DNA of 64,000 nucleotides from Paracandidimonas soli (GTDB lineage Bacteria; Pseudomonadota; Gammaproteobacteria; Burkholderiales; Burkholderiaceae_B). Location of the stretch: assembly GCF_004342005.1 (NCBI RefSeq), contig NZ_SMBX01000004.1, forward strand, positions 62,001 to 126,000. The letters are read 5' to 3'. The position numbers and the translations under genes are program-made. The notes under the pieces were generated by a model, which saw nothing but the letters and a program-made list of their open reading frames with translations, was not told where the DNA came from and did not search any database. Below are positions 36,820 to 45,172 of the stretch, in pieces; the first letter of the stretch is position 1, and each line of letters opens with the position of its first letter.

Positions 36820-36879
36820 GGTAGGGATTCCGGCAGATACGTATAATCAGTGCTAATTGTATTGTTTTGGGAGTGGCCT

Positions 36880-37674
36880 ATGTTGGACCGCGAAGGCTAT
36901 CGTCCCAATGTCGGCATTATCCTCGTAAACCAGAAAAACGAAGTTTTCTGGGGAAAACGGATACGGGAGCACGCATGGCAGTTTCCGCAGGGGGGCATCA
37001 AGTACGGGGAAAGCCCCGTCCAGGCCATGTACAGGGAACTGCAAGAAGAGGTCGGGCTGCTGCCGGAGCATGTCAGGATATTGGGGCGCACACGCGACTG
37101 GCTTCGTTATAACGTGCCTAGTCATTTTATCCGCCGTGATTCGCGCGGGCACTACAAGGGGCAGAAACAGATCTGGTTCCTGCTGCGGCTCGTGGGCCGC
37201 GATACCGATGTCTGCCTGCGTGCGTCGGGGCATCCCGAATTCGATGCCTGGCGCTGGAGCCACTACTGGGTGCCGCTGGAGTCCGTCATCGATTTCAAGC
37301 GCGAGGTCTACTCGCTTGCGCTGAACGAACTGGCCGGCATTCTGTTCCGGCGCGGTGGCGATACGCGCTATCTGCGCCAGCGCGGCAACGGCGAACGCAA
37401 GCCTGCGGCACTGGACAAGAAAGATATCCCCCATGCTGCGCCTTCGGCTTGCCGCCCTTCCGAAGAGGGCGCTTACCGTCTTGAGGGCGGCACGGCGAAG
37501 GAAAATACCTCCCACGCTGCGCCTTCGGCTTCCCCACCTCGCGGCCTGCATGCCGCTCGGATTCATCAGGCACAGGACAGTCCGCAGGGACTGTCCCGTG
37601 TCCAGACTCATCCCGAGGAGGGCAGTCTTGGGGGCGGCCCGGCGACGAAAAAACATGCGCATACTATTGGTTGA
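36880..37674 (+). CDS. rppH: RNA pyrophosphohydrolase RppH with a repeat-derived C-terminal extension
   Basis: 264 residues; the family is usually 160-190. The start at 36880 has GGGAG upstream and a TATAAT box at 36842-36847. The Nudix box [20 protein letters not shown] is intact at about residues 36-58, followed by the RppH-typical [11 protein letters not shown] and [10 protein letters not shown]. It removes 5' pyrophosphate from mRNA to start decay. From about residue 182 the reading frame runs through intergenic palindromic repeats ([24 protein letters not shown]) and ends 20 bases inside the next gene. The tail is probably not functional. Confidence 0.9.
   Translation: MLDREGYRPNVGIILVNQKNEVFWGKRIREHAWQFPQGGIKYGESPVQAMYRELQEEVGLLPEHVRILGRTRDWLRYNVPSHFIRRDSRGHYKGQKQIWFLLRLVGRDTDVCLRASGHPEFDAWRWSHYWVPLESVIDFKREVYSLALNELAGILFRRGGDTRYLRQRGNGERKPAALDKKDIPHAAPSACRPSEEGAYRLEGGTAKENTSHAAPSASPPRGLHAARIHQAQDSPQGLSRVQTHPEEGSLGGGPATKKHAHTIG
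37435..37646. repeat. Cluster of dispersed repeats inside the rppH tail
   Basis: Two copies of GCTGCGCCTTCGGCTT (37435-37450, 37516-37531), a perfect 9-bp hairpin GGACAGTCC/GGACTGTCC at 37575-37596, and GGGGCGGCCCGGCGAC at 37631-37646. The last unit lies 9 bases before the response-regulator ATG, replacing any clear ribosome-binding site. Confidence 0.8.
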
Positions 37675-38335
37675 AGACGAGCGCGAGATGGCGGCGTGGC
37701 TCGAGCGCGCCCTGGCGCAAAGCGGGTTCCTGCCCGAACATGCGCCGGACGCGGCGACCGCCGAAGCCATGCTGGAGCACGAGGTGTTCGACGCCGTGGT
37801 CATGGATCTGCGCCTGCCCGACAAGCACGGGCTGGTGCTGCTGCGCGAAATGCGCAATCGCGGCGATGTCACACCCGTGCTCATCCTGACGGCGCAGGGC
37901 GCCTTGCAGGACCGGGTGCGCGGGCTCAATCTCGGCGCGGACGACTTCCTGTCCAAGCCGTTCGCGCTCGAAGAGCTGGAAGCCAGGCTGGCCGCGCTGG
38001 TGCGGCGCAGCCGCGGGCGGCAAAGCAGCAATATCCAATGCGGCTCGCTGGAGTACGACAGTGAAAGCCGCGTGTTCCAGTTGCAGGGGGCCGTTTTGCA
38101 CCTGACTCCGCGCGAGCACGCCTTGCTGGCGGTGCTGGCGTCGCGGGCCGGCGTGCCGGTGGAAAAGGCCAAGCTGTTCAATCGCGTCTTCGAGCACGAC
38201 AGCGAGGCCAGTCCGGAGGCCATCGAGGTGGTGCTGCATCGCGTGCGCAAGAAGCTGGCGGGCAGCGACGTGCACATCGTCACGGTGCGCGGCCTGGGCT
38301 ATATGCTGGAAAGCGCCACGGCCCAGGGAGACTGA
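37655..38335 (+). CDS. tctD: OmpR/PhoB-type response regulator (TctD-like)
   Basis: A 226-residue regulator. Receiver domain 1-115: acidic pocket VEDE, phosphoacceptor Asp in [12 protein letters not shown] (near residue 51), switch Thr in ILTAQG and Lys in LSKPF. The winged-helix DNA-binding domain lies at 130-220 and ends [10 protein letters not shown]. Start at 37655 matches the family N-terminus MRILLVEDE. Directly followed by the sensor kinase. TctD/TctE control tricarboxylate transport in related bacteria. Confidence 0.9.
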   Translation: MRILLVEDEREMAAWLERALAQSGFLPEHAPDAATAEAMLEHEVFDAVVMDLRLPDKHGLVLLREMRNRGDVTPVLILTAQGALQDRVRGLNLGADDFLSKPFALEELEARLAALVRRSRGRQSSNIQCGSLEYDSESRVFQLQGAVLHLTPREHALLAVLASRAGVPVEKAKLFNRVFEHDSEASPEAIEVVLHRVRKKLAGSDVHIVTVRGLGYMLESATAQGD

Positions 38336-38341
38336 TCGTTC

Positions 38342-39850
38342 ATGAGGCAGCCGGCGAACCTAGCCAGGGGCAGCATCCGTTTCTGGCTGCTGATCCTGCT
38401 GATTCCAGGCACGGTCACGCTGTTGCTGATCGATGGGTGGAACGACTACCAGGATTTGCGCCGCATCACGATGCGCGTGTACGACAATGCCTTGCTGGAG
38501 CCTGCCAAGGTACTGGAGACCAGCGTGGAGTTCAACGATGACGGCACGCTCAGGCTGGATCCGCCCTTCTATGCGCAGGTGATGCTCGAATCGGGCGCGG
38601 GCAACCGCAAGTATTTCCGCGTAGAGGAAATTACTCCGAGGGCGCTGAACCTGTCCGGCGCCAATGCCGTGCTGCTGGAGGGAAGGGCGCTGATCGGCAT
38701 GCACGGCCTGCCGCGCCCGCACAGGCTGGCCGAGGTCGAAGGCGAGCCTGTTTTCTACAATGCCGAATACCGCAGCGACTCCGTGCGCATGGCGGCGGTC
38801 TGGCGGGAGCTGCACTACAACGGCGTACATCGCCAGATCATGGTGATCGTGGGTGAGAGCATAGGCATGCGCGAGCGCACGCAGCAGGAGGCCTGGCACG
38901 CGGGGCTGGTGCGCGATGGACGCATGCTTGCGCTGGTCATCATCCTGGTATGGGTGAGCGTCCTGCTGGCGTTGCGGCCGCTGTCCACATTGCAGCGCGA
39001 GGTCAGGCGGCGCAAGATCGATAACCTGCAGCCGCTGGACGCCACGCAGGTGCCCAAGGAGGTCATGCCGCTGGTCAAGGCGGTGAACCACCACATCGAT
39101 CTGTACCGCAGCGTGCTGGAGCGCCAGGCGCAGTTCCTGGCGGATGCCTCGCATCAGTTGCGCACGCCGCTGGCTATCATGCGCACGCAGGCGCAGTATG
39201 CGCGGCGCGAACCCGACATCAACCGTATGCGCGAAACCCTGGGCGCAATCATCCAGCAATTGGGGCAGACCTCGCGCCTGACGGAGCAGTTGCTGTCGCT
39301 GGCGCACGCCAGCCGCGACGAGAAGACCGACAGGACGCGCATCGATCTGAACCAGATGGCGCGCAGCCTGGTGCTGCGCTATCTGCCGCTGGCGCGCGAA
39401 AAGCAGCAGGACCTGGGATGGGTGGACTGGAACGAGGACGCCTCGGATCGGGACGAAGACATGCCGGACGGCATATGGGTGATGGGCAGCGACGTCGAGC
39501 TGCACGAGGCGCTCGGGAATCTGATCCACAACGCCATCAATCATGCCGGAGAAGGCCGCGAAATCACGGTGTCAGCAGGGTGCGATGCCCGCACCGCATG
39601 GGTCAGTGTATGCGACAACGGCGTGGGGCTGGATCCCGCGCTGCGCGACAGCGTGTTCGTCAGGTTCGACCGGGGAAGACAGGCCCGCAAGTGCGAGCCG
39701 GGCGGAGGCGGGGGATCGGGCCTGGGCCTCGCCATTGCGCTGGCCTACGCCGAACGCAATGGCGGCACCATCCTGCTGCAGGACGGCGACCCGTCGCCGG
39801 ATGGCGGGACGGGCCTGTGCGCGGTGCTGCAGATGCCGCGCGTGAAGTAA
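38342..39850 (+). CDS. tctE: Sensor histidine kinase (TctE-like)
   Basis: A 502-residue inner-membrane kinase, 6 bases after the regulator. Membrane segment about 14-32, a periplasmic sensor domain of about 140 residues of the two-component N-terminal type found in TctE, a second membrane segment near 198-216, phospho-acceptor His in FLADASHQLRTPLAIMRTQ (near residue 276), N-box LIHNAINHA and G-boxes DNGVGLD and GSGLGLAIA. By homology it senses di- or tricarboxylates; the specific signal is unknown. Confidence 0.9.
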   Translation: MRQPANLARGSIRFWLLILLIPGTVTLLLIDGWNDYQDLRRITMRVYDNALLEPAKVLETSVEFNDDGTLRLDPPFYAQVMLESGAGNRKYFRVEEITPRALNLSGANAVLLEGRALIGMHGLPRPHRLAEVEGEPVFYNAEYRSDSVRMAAVWRELHYNGVHRQIMVIVGESIGMRERTQQEAWHAGLVRDGRMLALVIILVWVSVLLALRPLSTLQREVRRRKIDNLQPLDATQVPKEVMPLVKAVNHHIDLYRSVLERQAQFLADASHQLRTPLAIMRTQAQYARREPDINRMRETLGAIIQQLGQTSRLTEQLLSLAHASRDEKTDRTRIDLNQMARSLVLRYLPLAREKQQDLGWVDWNEDASDRDEDMPDGIWVMGSDVELHEALGNLIHNAINHAGEGREITVSAGCDARTAWVSVCDNGVGLDPALRDSVFVRFDRGRQARKCEPGGGGGSGLGLAIALAYAERNGGTILLQDGDPSPDGGTGLCAVLQMPRVK

Positions 39851-39854
39851 AAGC

Positions 39855-40760
39855 CTAGTCCGTCAGGCGCGTGATCAGGCTGGAGGTGTCCCAGCGGTTG
39901 CCGCCGGCTTTCTGCACGTCGCCATAGAATTGGTCCACCAGCGCGGTTACGGGGGTGCGAGCGCCGTTGCGCCTGGCTTCGTCCAGGACCAGCCCCAGGT
40001 CCTTGCGCATCCAGTCCACGGCGAAACCGAACTCGAACTTGCCTTCCACCATGGTGGCGCCGCGGTTTTCCATTTGCCAGCTTTGCGCCGCGCCCTTGCT
40101 GATGACTTCCAGCACTTTCTTCATGTCCAGGCCGGCCGCCTGTCCGAATGCGATGCCTTCGGACAGGGCCTGGACCAGGCCGGCGATGCAGATCTGGTTG
40201 ACCATCTTGCACAGTTGGCCGGCGCCGGGTTCGCCCAGCAGCGTGACGGCCTGCGCGTAGTTCATGCAGAGATCCTTGACGGCGTCGAACTGGGCGGATT
40301 CGCCGCCGCACATGATGGTCAGCTTGCCATTGACGGCGCCGGCCTGGCCGCCGGAGACGGGCCCGTCGACGAAGCCGATGCCCTTTTCCTTGGCGATGGC
40401 ATACAGTTCGCGCGCGACTTCGGCCGATGCCGTGGTGTGGTCGACGAAGATGGCGCCGGATTTCATGCCGGCCAGGGCGCCGTCGTCTCCCAGGACGACG
40501 CTGCGCAGGTCATCGTCGTTGCCCACGCAGCTGAATACGACTTGCGCGCCCTGCGCGGCTTCGCGCGGCGTGCGCGCGGCCTTGCCTCCGAATTCGGCGG
40601 CCCAGGCTTCCGCCTTGGAAAAGGTGCGGTTGTAGACCGTTACCTGGTGGCCCGCCTTGGCCAGATGGCCGGCCATGGGGAAACCCATGACGCCCAGCCC
40701 GAGAAAGGCGACTTGCACGGGTGTTGCGGATTCATAGAGTCTGGCTGCGATGGATGACAT
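39855..40760 (-). CDS. NAD(P)-dependent beta-hydroxyacid dehydrogenase family protein
   Basis: A 301-residue dehydrogenase of the 3-hydroxyisobutyrate / tartronate semialdehyde reductase family. Start at 40760. Rossmann motif FLGLGVMGFPMAGHLAKAGH at residues 18-37; substrate-binding FVDGPVSGGQAGAVNG and catalytic-lysine block GAGQLCKMVNQI are intact. Reduces or oxidises a short beta-hydroxy acid. Converges with tctE, with only 4 bases between the stops. The substrate is not resolved. Confidence 0.86.
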   Translation of the reverse strand: MSSIAARLYESATPVQVAFLGLGVMGFPMAGHLAKAGHQVTVYNRTFSKAEAWAAEFGGKAARTPREAAQGAQVVFSCVGNDDDLRSVVLGDDGALAGMKSGAIFVDHTTASAEVARELYAIAKEKGIGFVDGPVSGGQAGAVNGKLTIMCGGESAQFDAVKDLCMNYAQAVTLLGEPGAGQLCKMVNQICIAGLVQALSEGIAFGQAAGLDMKKVLEVISKGAAQSWQMENRGATMVEGKFEFGFAVDWMRKDLGLVLDEARRNGARTPVTALVDQFYGDVQKAGGNRWDTSSLITRLTD

Positions 40761-40963
40761 TGTCTTTGCTCCGTTGGGTTTTATAGGTTTATGCGGCTGG
40801 CGCCTGGGACGCAGGCGGTGCGATAAGTGCAATCCACAAGGTTACCGCATTCCAGCTGGCTTGTGCGCCGAAGGGATGCTTGCTGCCGGAGGGAGCATAG
40901 GGATGAGGGAAAGGGCGGATGCGGGCGGCCTCCCGGGAAGAGAGGCCGCCCGCCTGTCGCGGT

Positions 40964-43444
40964 TCAGAATTCGAGCGAGGCGTTTAGCATGAAGGTGCGG
41001 GGATTGCCCAGTACCAGGTAGCCGGAGCCGGGGTAGCCGCCGACGGATGCCCAATAGTCGCGGTTCATGACATTCTCCACACGGGCGCGCAGAGTCAGCA
41101 GGCGGTCGCCGGGCAACTCGGCGACATACCTCGCTCCGAGGTCGAAGCGTACCCATCCGGGCACGCGCTTTGTGTTCTGGGCATCGGCATAGCGGCTGCC
41201 GGTGGCGATGGCGCGGGCATCCACGGAAAGTCCCGTGACGGACGGAACGTCCCACTCGACGCCGAGCGTGGCCTGCTGCCGGGGAACGCCGATGACGCGC
41301 TTGCCACTGGTGGCGGGATCGTCGGTGCTGACCTGCTTGGCGTCCAGCAGGGTCACGCCGCCGAGCAGCCGCAGGCCGGCAATGGGCTCGCCATAGAGCG
41401 ACAGTTCGGCGCCGCGGTGACGGTCCTTGCCGGAACTGGTGTAGGTATAGTCGCCGCCGTTGTCCTGCAGGTAGGCGTTCGGTTTTTTCGTGGTGAACAG
41501 CGCCAGGCTTGCGCCGAATGAGCCGCTGTCGTATTTCACGCCGATTTCCTGTTGCTTGGAAACGAAGGGGGGCAGGAGCTGCCCTCCGTTCGTGACGGGC
41601 AGGTTGTTGTTGGTGTCGGGCGCCCTGGAGCCGCGAGCCAGGCTTTCTATGTAGTTGGCGTAGACGGACAGGCCGTCGTTGATCTTGTAGACCACCCCGG
41701 CGACGGGGCTGGTGCGGCTGTCGTCATAGCCGCCGGGCTCGGGGATGGCCGTGAGATAGGCGTAAGTGTTGTGGCGCATGCGCTGGTGCCGCAGCCCCAG
41801 CGTGATCTCCAGGCGGTCGTCCAGCATGGACATGGTATCGCCGATGGTGAAGCTGCTCATGCGCGTGCGGTCGCGCAGCGCGGGGTTGTTGATATCCCCG
41901 CCGACGAATGCCGGATTGTCCAGGGAAGGCCGTTCGATCAGGATGGGATCGTAGATGTTGACATCATGAAGATTGGTGAAGTCCATGATGACGGCATTGC
42001 GCTCCTTGTGATCGAACCAGGAGGCCGATGCCACGACCTGGTAATTGATGGGACCGGTGTCGAAGCTGGTGCGCAGGCCGATTTCGCCCGTTTTCACATC
42101 GTCCTGGCGTCGGTTGTCGAAGCGGTAGGTGGTCCCTGCGCCCGTGTCGGCATCCGTCAGGCTGACTCCGGCCAGGGAATTGAACTCCTTGCCGCGCCGC
42201 ATGCCGCCCGCGATCCAGGCCGTCGTGCTGTCGGTGAAGTCATATTCGGCGCGTATCGTGCCGAATATGTCTTCTTCGTTCAATCGCGTCCAGGGCTGGG
42301 CATAGTTGGTTTTGCCGTCGGGCATGCGCGGAACCGCATCGACGGCGTCTATGTTTACGCTCGGGCGCATGCCCTTGATCCGGTTGTTCTGGTAGCCGAT
42401 GTCCGCCGAAAGGCGGAGGCGGTCATTACGCCAGTCCAGTCCGATGGTGGCAAGATCCAGCCTCGCGCTTTCCCGGTCGATGGCGGTGTCGCCGTCGCGC
42501 CGGGCGAGGTTGACGCGAATCCCCATGTTCTGCTTGTCTCCGAAGCGGCGGCTGAAATCGGCCGCGGTGTATAGCTGGCCGCCGCTGGCTGTGCCGAGCG
42601 TGACTTGGTTCAGGGGCCGGGAAGACGCCCGTTTCGGCAGGATGTTGATCGTGCCGCCGATGCCCATGCCGGATGGCGCCGCGCCATAGAGGAAGGCGCC
42701 CGCGCCGCGCAGTATCTCCACACGCTCGATCATTTCGGCTGCCGTGTATTGCCGCGGCAGCAGTCCGTACAGCCCGTTGTAGGCGATGTCGTCGGCGTAA
42801 GTCAGGAAGCCGCGGATGAAGTAGGTTTCCGAGAAATTGCCGAATCCGCGCGCCGTGCGTACCGAAGGATCGTTCGTCACGACATCGGCCACGCTGCGGG
42901 CCTGCTGGTTCTGGATCAGCTGATTGGTATAGCTGGAGGTGCTGAAGGGCGTGTCCATGAGGTCTTTCGAGCCCAGGATGCCCACGCGGCTGCCGCGCGC
43001 CACCTGGCCGCCCGCATACTCCCGCAGCAGGCCCGCGGCCGATGCGTCCGCGCTGGGCTGGACGACGATGGCGGCCAGTTCTCCTTCCTGCATGACTGCG
43101 CCGGAGGATGGGGAAGCGTCGCCGGAAATGACGATGGCGCGGCCGTCGATGCGGTAGATGAGTCCGGAGCCTTGCAGCAGCCGATCCAGTGCCTGGGATG
43201 CGGTCAGGGAGCCGGAGACGCCGGGAGCGCTTCGGCCGGCTACCAGTTCGGGCCGGACGATCAGTTCCATTTCCGTTTGTCGCGCCAGGTCCTGGAGAGC
43301 TTGCGACAGCGGCTGCGCCTGGATGGAGACCGGGACGGGCTGGCCGGCGGCGGAAGATTGAGCCTGGGCCGGCGGCGCCATGCCCAGCAAGGCGGCCAGG
43401 ATGGCGCTCGATGCCAGGGTGGGCTTGAAGCGTGGTGTTGTCAT
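40964..43444 (-). CDS. TonB-dependent siderophore receptor with N-terminal signalling domain
   Basis: An 826-residue outer-membrane receptor. Signal peptide to about residue 28; an STN signalling domain at about 40-110 (IQAQPLSQALQDLARQTEMEL); plug with YIRGF-type segment (YFIRGFLTYADDIAYNG) and VEILRGAGAFLYG; 22-strand barrel ending NPRTFMLNASLEF. The FpvA/FhuE-like sequence suggests a ferric hydroxamate or mixed siderophore. The STN domain normally talks to a FecR-type anti-sigma factor, but none is adjacent and the neighbouring sigma factor is truncated. Confidence 0.9.
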   Translation of the reverse strand: MTTPRFKPTLASSAILAALLGMAPPAQAQSSAAGQPVPVSIQAQPLSQALQDLARQTEMELIVRPELVAGRSAPGVSGSLTASQALDRLLQGSGLIYRIDGRAIVISGDASPSSGAVMQEGELAAIVVQPSADASAAGLLREYAGGQVARGSRVGILGSKDLMDTPFSTSSYTNQLIQNQQARSVADVVTNDPSVRTARGFGNFSETYFIRGFLTYADDIAYNGLYGLLPRQYTAAEMIERVEILRGAGAFLYGAAPSGMGIGGTINILPKRASSRPLNQVTLGTASGGQLYTAADFSRRFGDKQNMGIRVNLARRDGDTAIDRESARLDLATIGLDWRNDRLRLSADIGYQNNRIKGMRPSVNIDAVDAVPRMPDGKTNYAQPWTRLNEEDIFGTIRAEYDFTDSTTAWIAGGMRRGKEFNSLAGVSLTDADTGAGTTYRFDNRRQDDVKTGEIGLRTSFDTGPINYQVVASASWFDHKERNAVIMDFTNLHDVNIYDPILIERPSLDNPAFVGGDINNPALRDRTRMSSFTIGDTMSMLDDRLEITLGLRHQRMRHNTYAYLTAIPEPGGYDDSRTSPVAGVVYKINDGLSVYANYIESLARGSRAPDTNNNLPVTNGGQLLPPFVSKQQEIGVKYDSGSFGASLALFTTKKPNAYLQDNGGDYTYTSSGKDRHRGAELSLYGEPIAGLRLLGGVTLLDAKQVSTDDPATSGKRVIGVPRQQATLGVEWDVPSVTGLSVDARAIATGSRYADAQNTKRVPGWVRFDLGARYVAELPGDRLLTLRARVENVMNRDYWASVGGYPGSGYLVLGNPRTFMLNASLEF

Positions 43445-43469
43445 GGTGGCAGTGCTCCAGGGCGGATGG

Positions 43470-44573
43470 TCAGGGCAGATCGATACGGGCGATGCTGCCG
43501 AAGCCGCTGGCGAAGTGGTCCGGCGTGAATGGCGTCTTGATGGTGACGAACAGTGCGTCGCCTTCAGGGGAAAGCAGCAGGGAGTTCGGGTTCGGGGGCA
43601 ACCGGTATTGTTTCCTTACTTGAAAGGATGTGGCGTCGACGATGCTGACCATGCCGCGATCGCGGTGGCTCAGGTACAGGGCATTGCGCCCGGGCTGGTA
43701 GAGAATGTCCAGCGATTCGCCCACCGGCAGGCGATTGATCAGTTTGCCGGTGCGGGTATCCACCGCCAGTACGGTCTTCAGTTTGGAGTGGTCCGTCACG
43801 AACAGACGGTCGCCGCTTTCGTCCAGCGCCAGATTCAGCAGCAGCGCGGGTTCTTGCCCGGCAGGCTTCCAGCGTTGCTGGATCGTGTGGCTGCGCGTGT
43901 CGATGACCAGAACCTCGCCGTCGCCGTTGGCAGCGTACAGGCGGTTCCTCCGCGGGTCGGACAGCAGTCCCGTGACCCACTTGCCTGCGTCGGGAATGGA
44001 GGTTCGCACGACCCAGTCCCGGGCGTCGATGACCCAGATCCGGCCGGGATCGCCGACACCGCCCACATAGACGGTGTCGGTGGCCGCATCGCGCAAGATT
44101 TCCCTGGGACCGTAGGCGGAGCCGTCCGCGCTGCGTTCCTCGAATTCGATGCGGCCGACCACCTTCCCGGACGCGAGATCGATCTTGCTGGCTGCGCCGG
44201 CGAGGCTGTGTGTGACGAAGAGAGTATCGCCGTCGGGATCGGTCGCCAGGCCGAAGTTCTTTTCATCGGTGTGGATCAGGCCCGTCGTTGCCAGCGTCGA
44301 CGGATCGAGCCGGTAGATCAGTCCGCCATTCACGTCCGGCGCGAGCTCGGCGGAGGCAATGTAGAGGGATTTTTTTGTGTTGCTGTAGACCGCCTGATAG
44401 ACGCCGCGGGCCAGCTCCCGGCGCAAGGCGCCTTCCGTGGTGATTTCGTACGGCTGGACCGCGGGCCTGACTTCGGGGGATTGCAGGCCGGGATCCTGTG
44501 CGTGCGCGGGCGCATGGCCCGTCAGGATGGCGGCGATGAATGCGGGAATGACGAAGGTGTGCAGCGCTGACAT
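43470..44573 (-). CDS. YncE-like exported beta-propeller protein
   Basis: A 367-residue protein. Signal peptide ends at APAHA-QDPG. Repeated propeller strands such as NGGLIYRLDPSTLATTGLI, GRIWVIDARDWVVRT and GEVLVIDTRSHTIQQ form a seven-bladed YVTN/YncE-type propeller. It precedes the TonB-dependent receptor by 25 bases in the same operon. In E. coli yncE neighbours the receptor gene yncD; a periplasmic accessory role in metal or siderophore uptake is plausible but unproven. Confidence 0.82.
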   Translation of the reverse strand: MSALHTFVIPAFIAAILTGHAPAHAQDPGLQSPEVRPAVQPYEITTEGALRRELARGVYQAVYSNTKKSLYIASAELAPDVNGGLIYRLDPSTLATTGLIHTDEKNFGLATDPDGDTLFVTHSLAGAASKIDLASGKVVGRIEFEERSADGSAYGPREILRDAATDTVYVGGVGDPGRIWVIDARDWVVRTSIPDAGKWVTGLLSDPRRNRLYAANGDGEVLVIDTRSHTIQQRWKPAGQEPALLLNLALDESGDRLFVTDHSKLKTVLAVDTRTGKLINRLPVGESLDILYQPGRNALYLSHRDRGMVSIVDATSFQVRKQYRLPPNPNSLLLSPEGDALFVTIKTPFTPDHFASGFGSIARIDLP

Positions 44574-44666
44574 TGTGCAGGGTCTCCGGGTGGAACAAAT
44601 GGGCGGTTGTTCCTGTGTAGACGTATGGAGATGGCAAAACCCTGCGTGCGGGATGCAAAAAGGTAT

Positions 44667-44942
44667 TCAGCCGGCATAATGAGCGCGGGTACTGTCCTTT
44701 CTGTGAAGATCGATCACCAGGTTGCGCGCGGTACGGTAGAGCAGTGCGCGCGGTTCCTTGAACTGCGCGCCTTTGTCCTGGGCGCTGAGAACCCGGGCAT
44801 AGGTTTCCTGAACGAGGTCCGCCGCCGCGTCCCTGTTGCGGGTCAATCTTGCGCAGAACTGGATGAGTTCCTGATAGTAGTGTTCCAGCAAAATGGCCAC
44901 GGGGCATGAATGAGATAGATTAATAAATGATAAATATAGCAT
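44667..44942 (-). pseudogene. Truncated FecI-type ECF sigma factor (region 2 only)
   Basis: About 77-91 residues against about 170 for the family; a GTG at 44900 or the ATG at 44942 could start it. Region 2 is well preserved (LIQFCARLTRNRDAAADLVQETYARVL, then FKEPRALLYRTARNLVIDLHRK), but a stop follows at once (RAHYAG). Region 4, needed for -35 recognition, is absent and cannot fit in the 93 bases before the next gene. A deletion probably joined this remnant to the yncE-like gene, also removing any fecR. Confidence 0.75.
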
Positions 44943-44959
44943 TATTGAAAATCATTCTC
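44941..44959 (-). promoter_or_regulatory. Putative Fur box
   Basis: On the reverse strand, GAGAATGATTTTCAATAAT matches most of the 19-bp Fur consensus GATAATGATAATCATTATC, immediately upstream of the sigma remnant, receptor and YncE-like genes. It suggests that the operon is still iron-repressed. Confidence 0.6.
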
Positions 44960-45080
44960 ATCAATATTGATTCGACGAATCTGTAATGAATCGCCGCTGG
45001 TGCGATGCGGACAGCTGCGGCGCTCAGGCCGGATTTTTTTCACGTTGAAAGCAGTCTTGCATCGCCGGGGGCGCTGGCAT

Positions 45081-45124
45081 GAAAAAGCCCCCGGTTGCCG
45101 GCAATGCCGGTGCTCCGGGGGCTT
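45081..45124 (-). terminator. Terminator downstream of tctA
   Basis: AAGCCCCCGG and CCGGGGGCTT pair around an inner GCCGGCAATGCCGG hairpin. On the reverse strand the stem is followed by CTTTTTC, about 50 bases after the tctA stop. Confidence 0.75.
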
Positions 45125-45172
45125 CGTTCCTGCGCCGCACCCCACGCGGGGCGCGGCGGGAAGGGGGGTGCG

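Noticed and set aside
34687-36846. Very long (719-codon) open frame antisense to proS and ybgC
   Set aside because: It mirrors real genes with strong motifs on the other strand; high GC commonly leaves such frames open. Its translation shows no recognisable domain.
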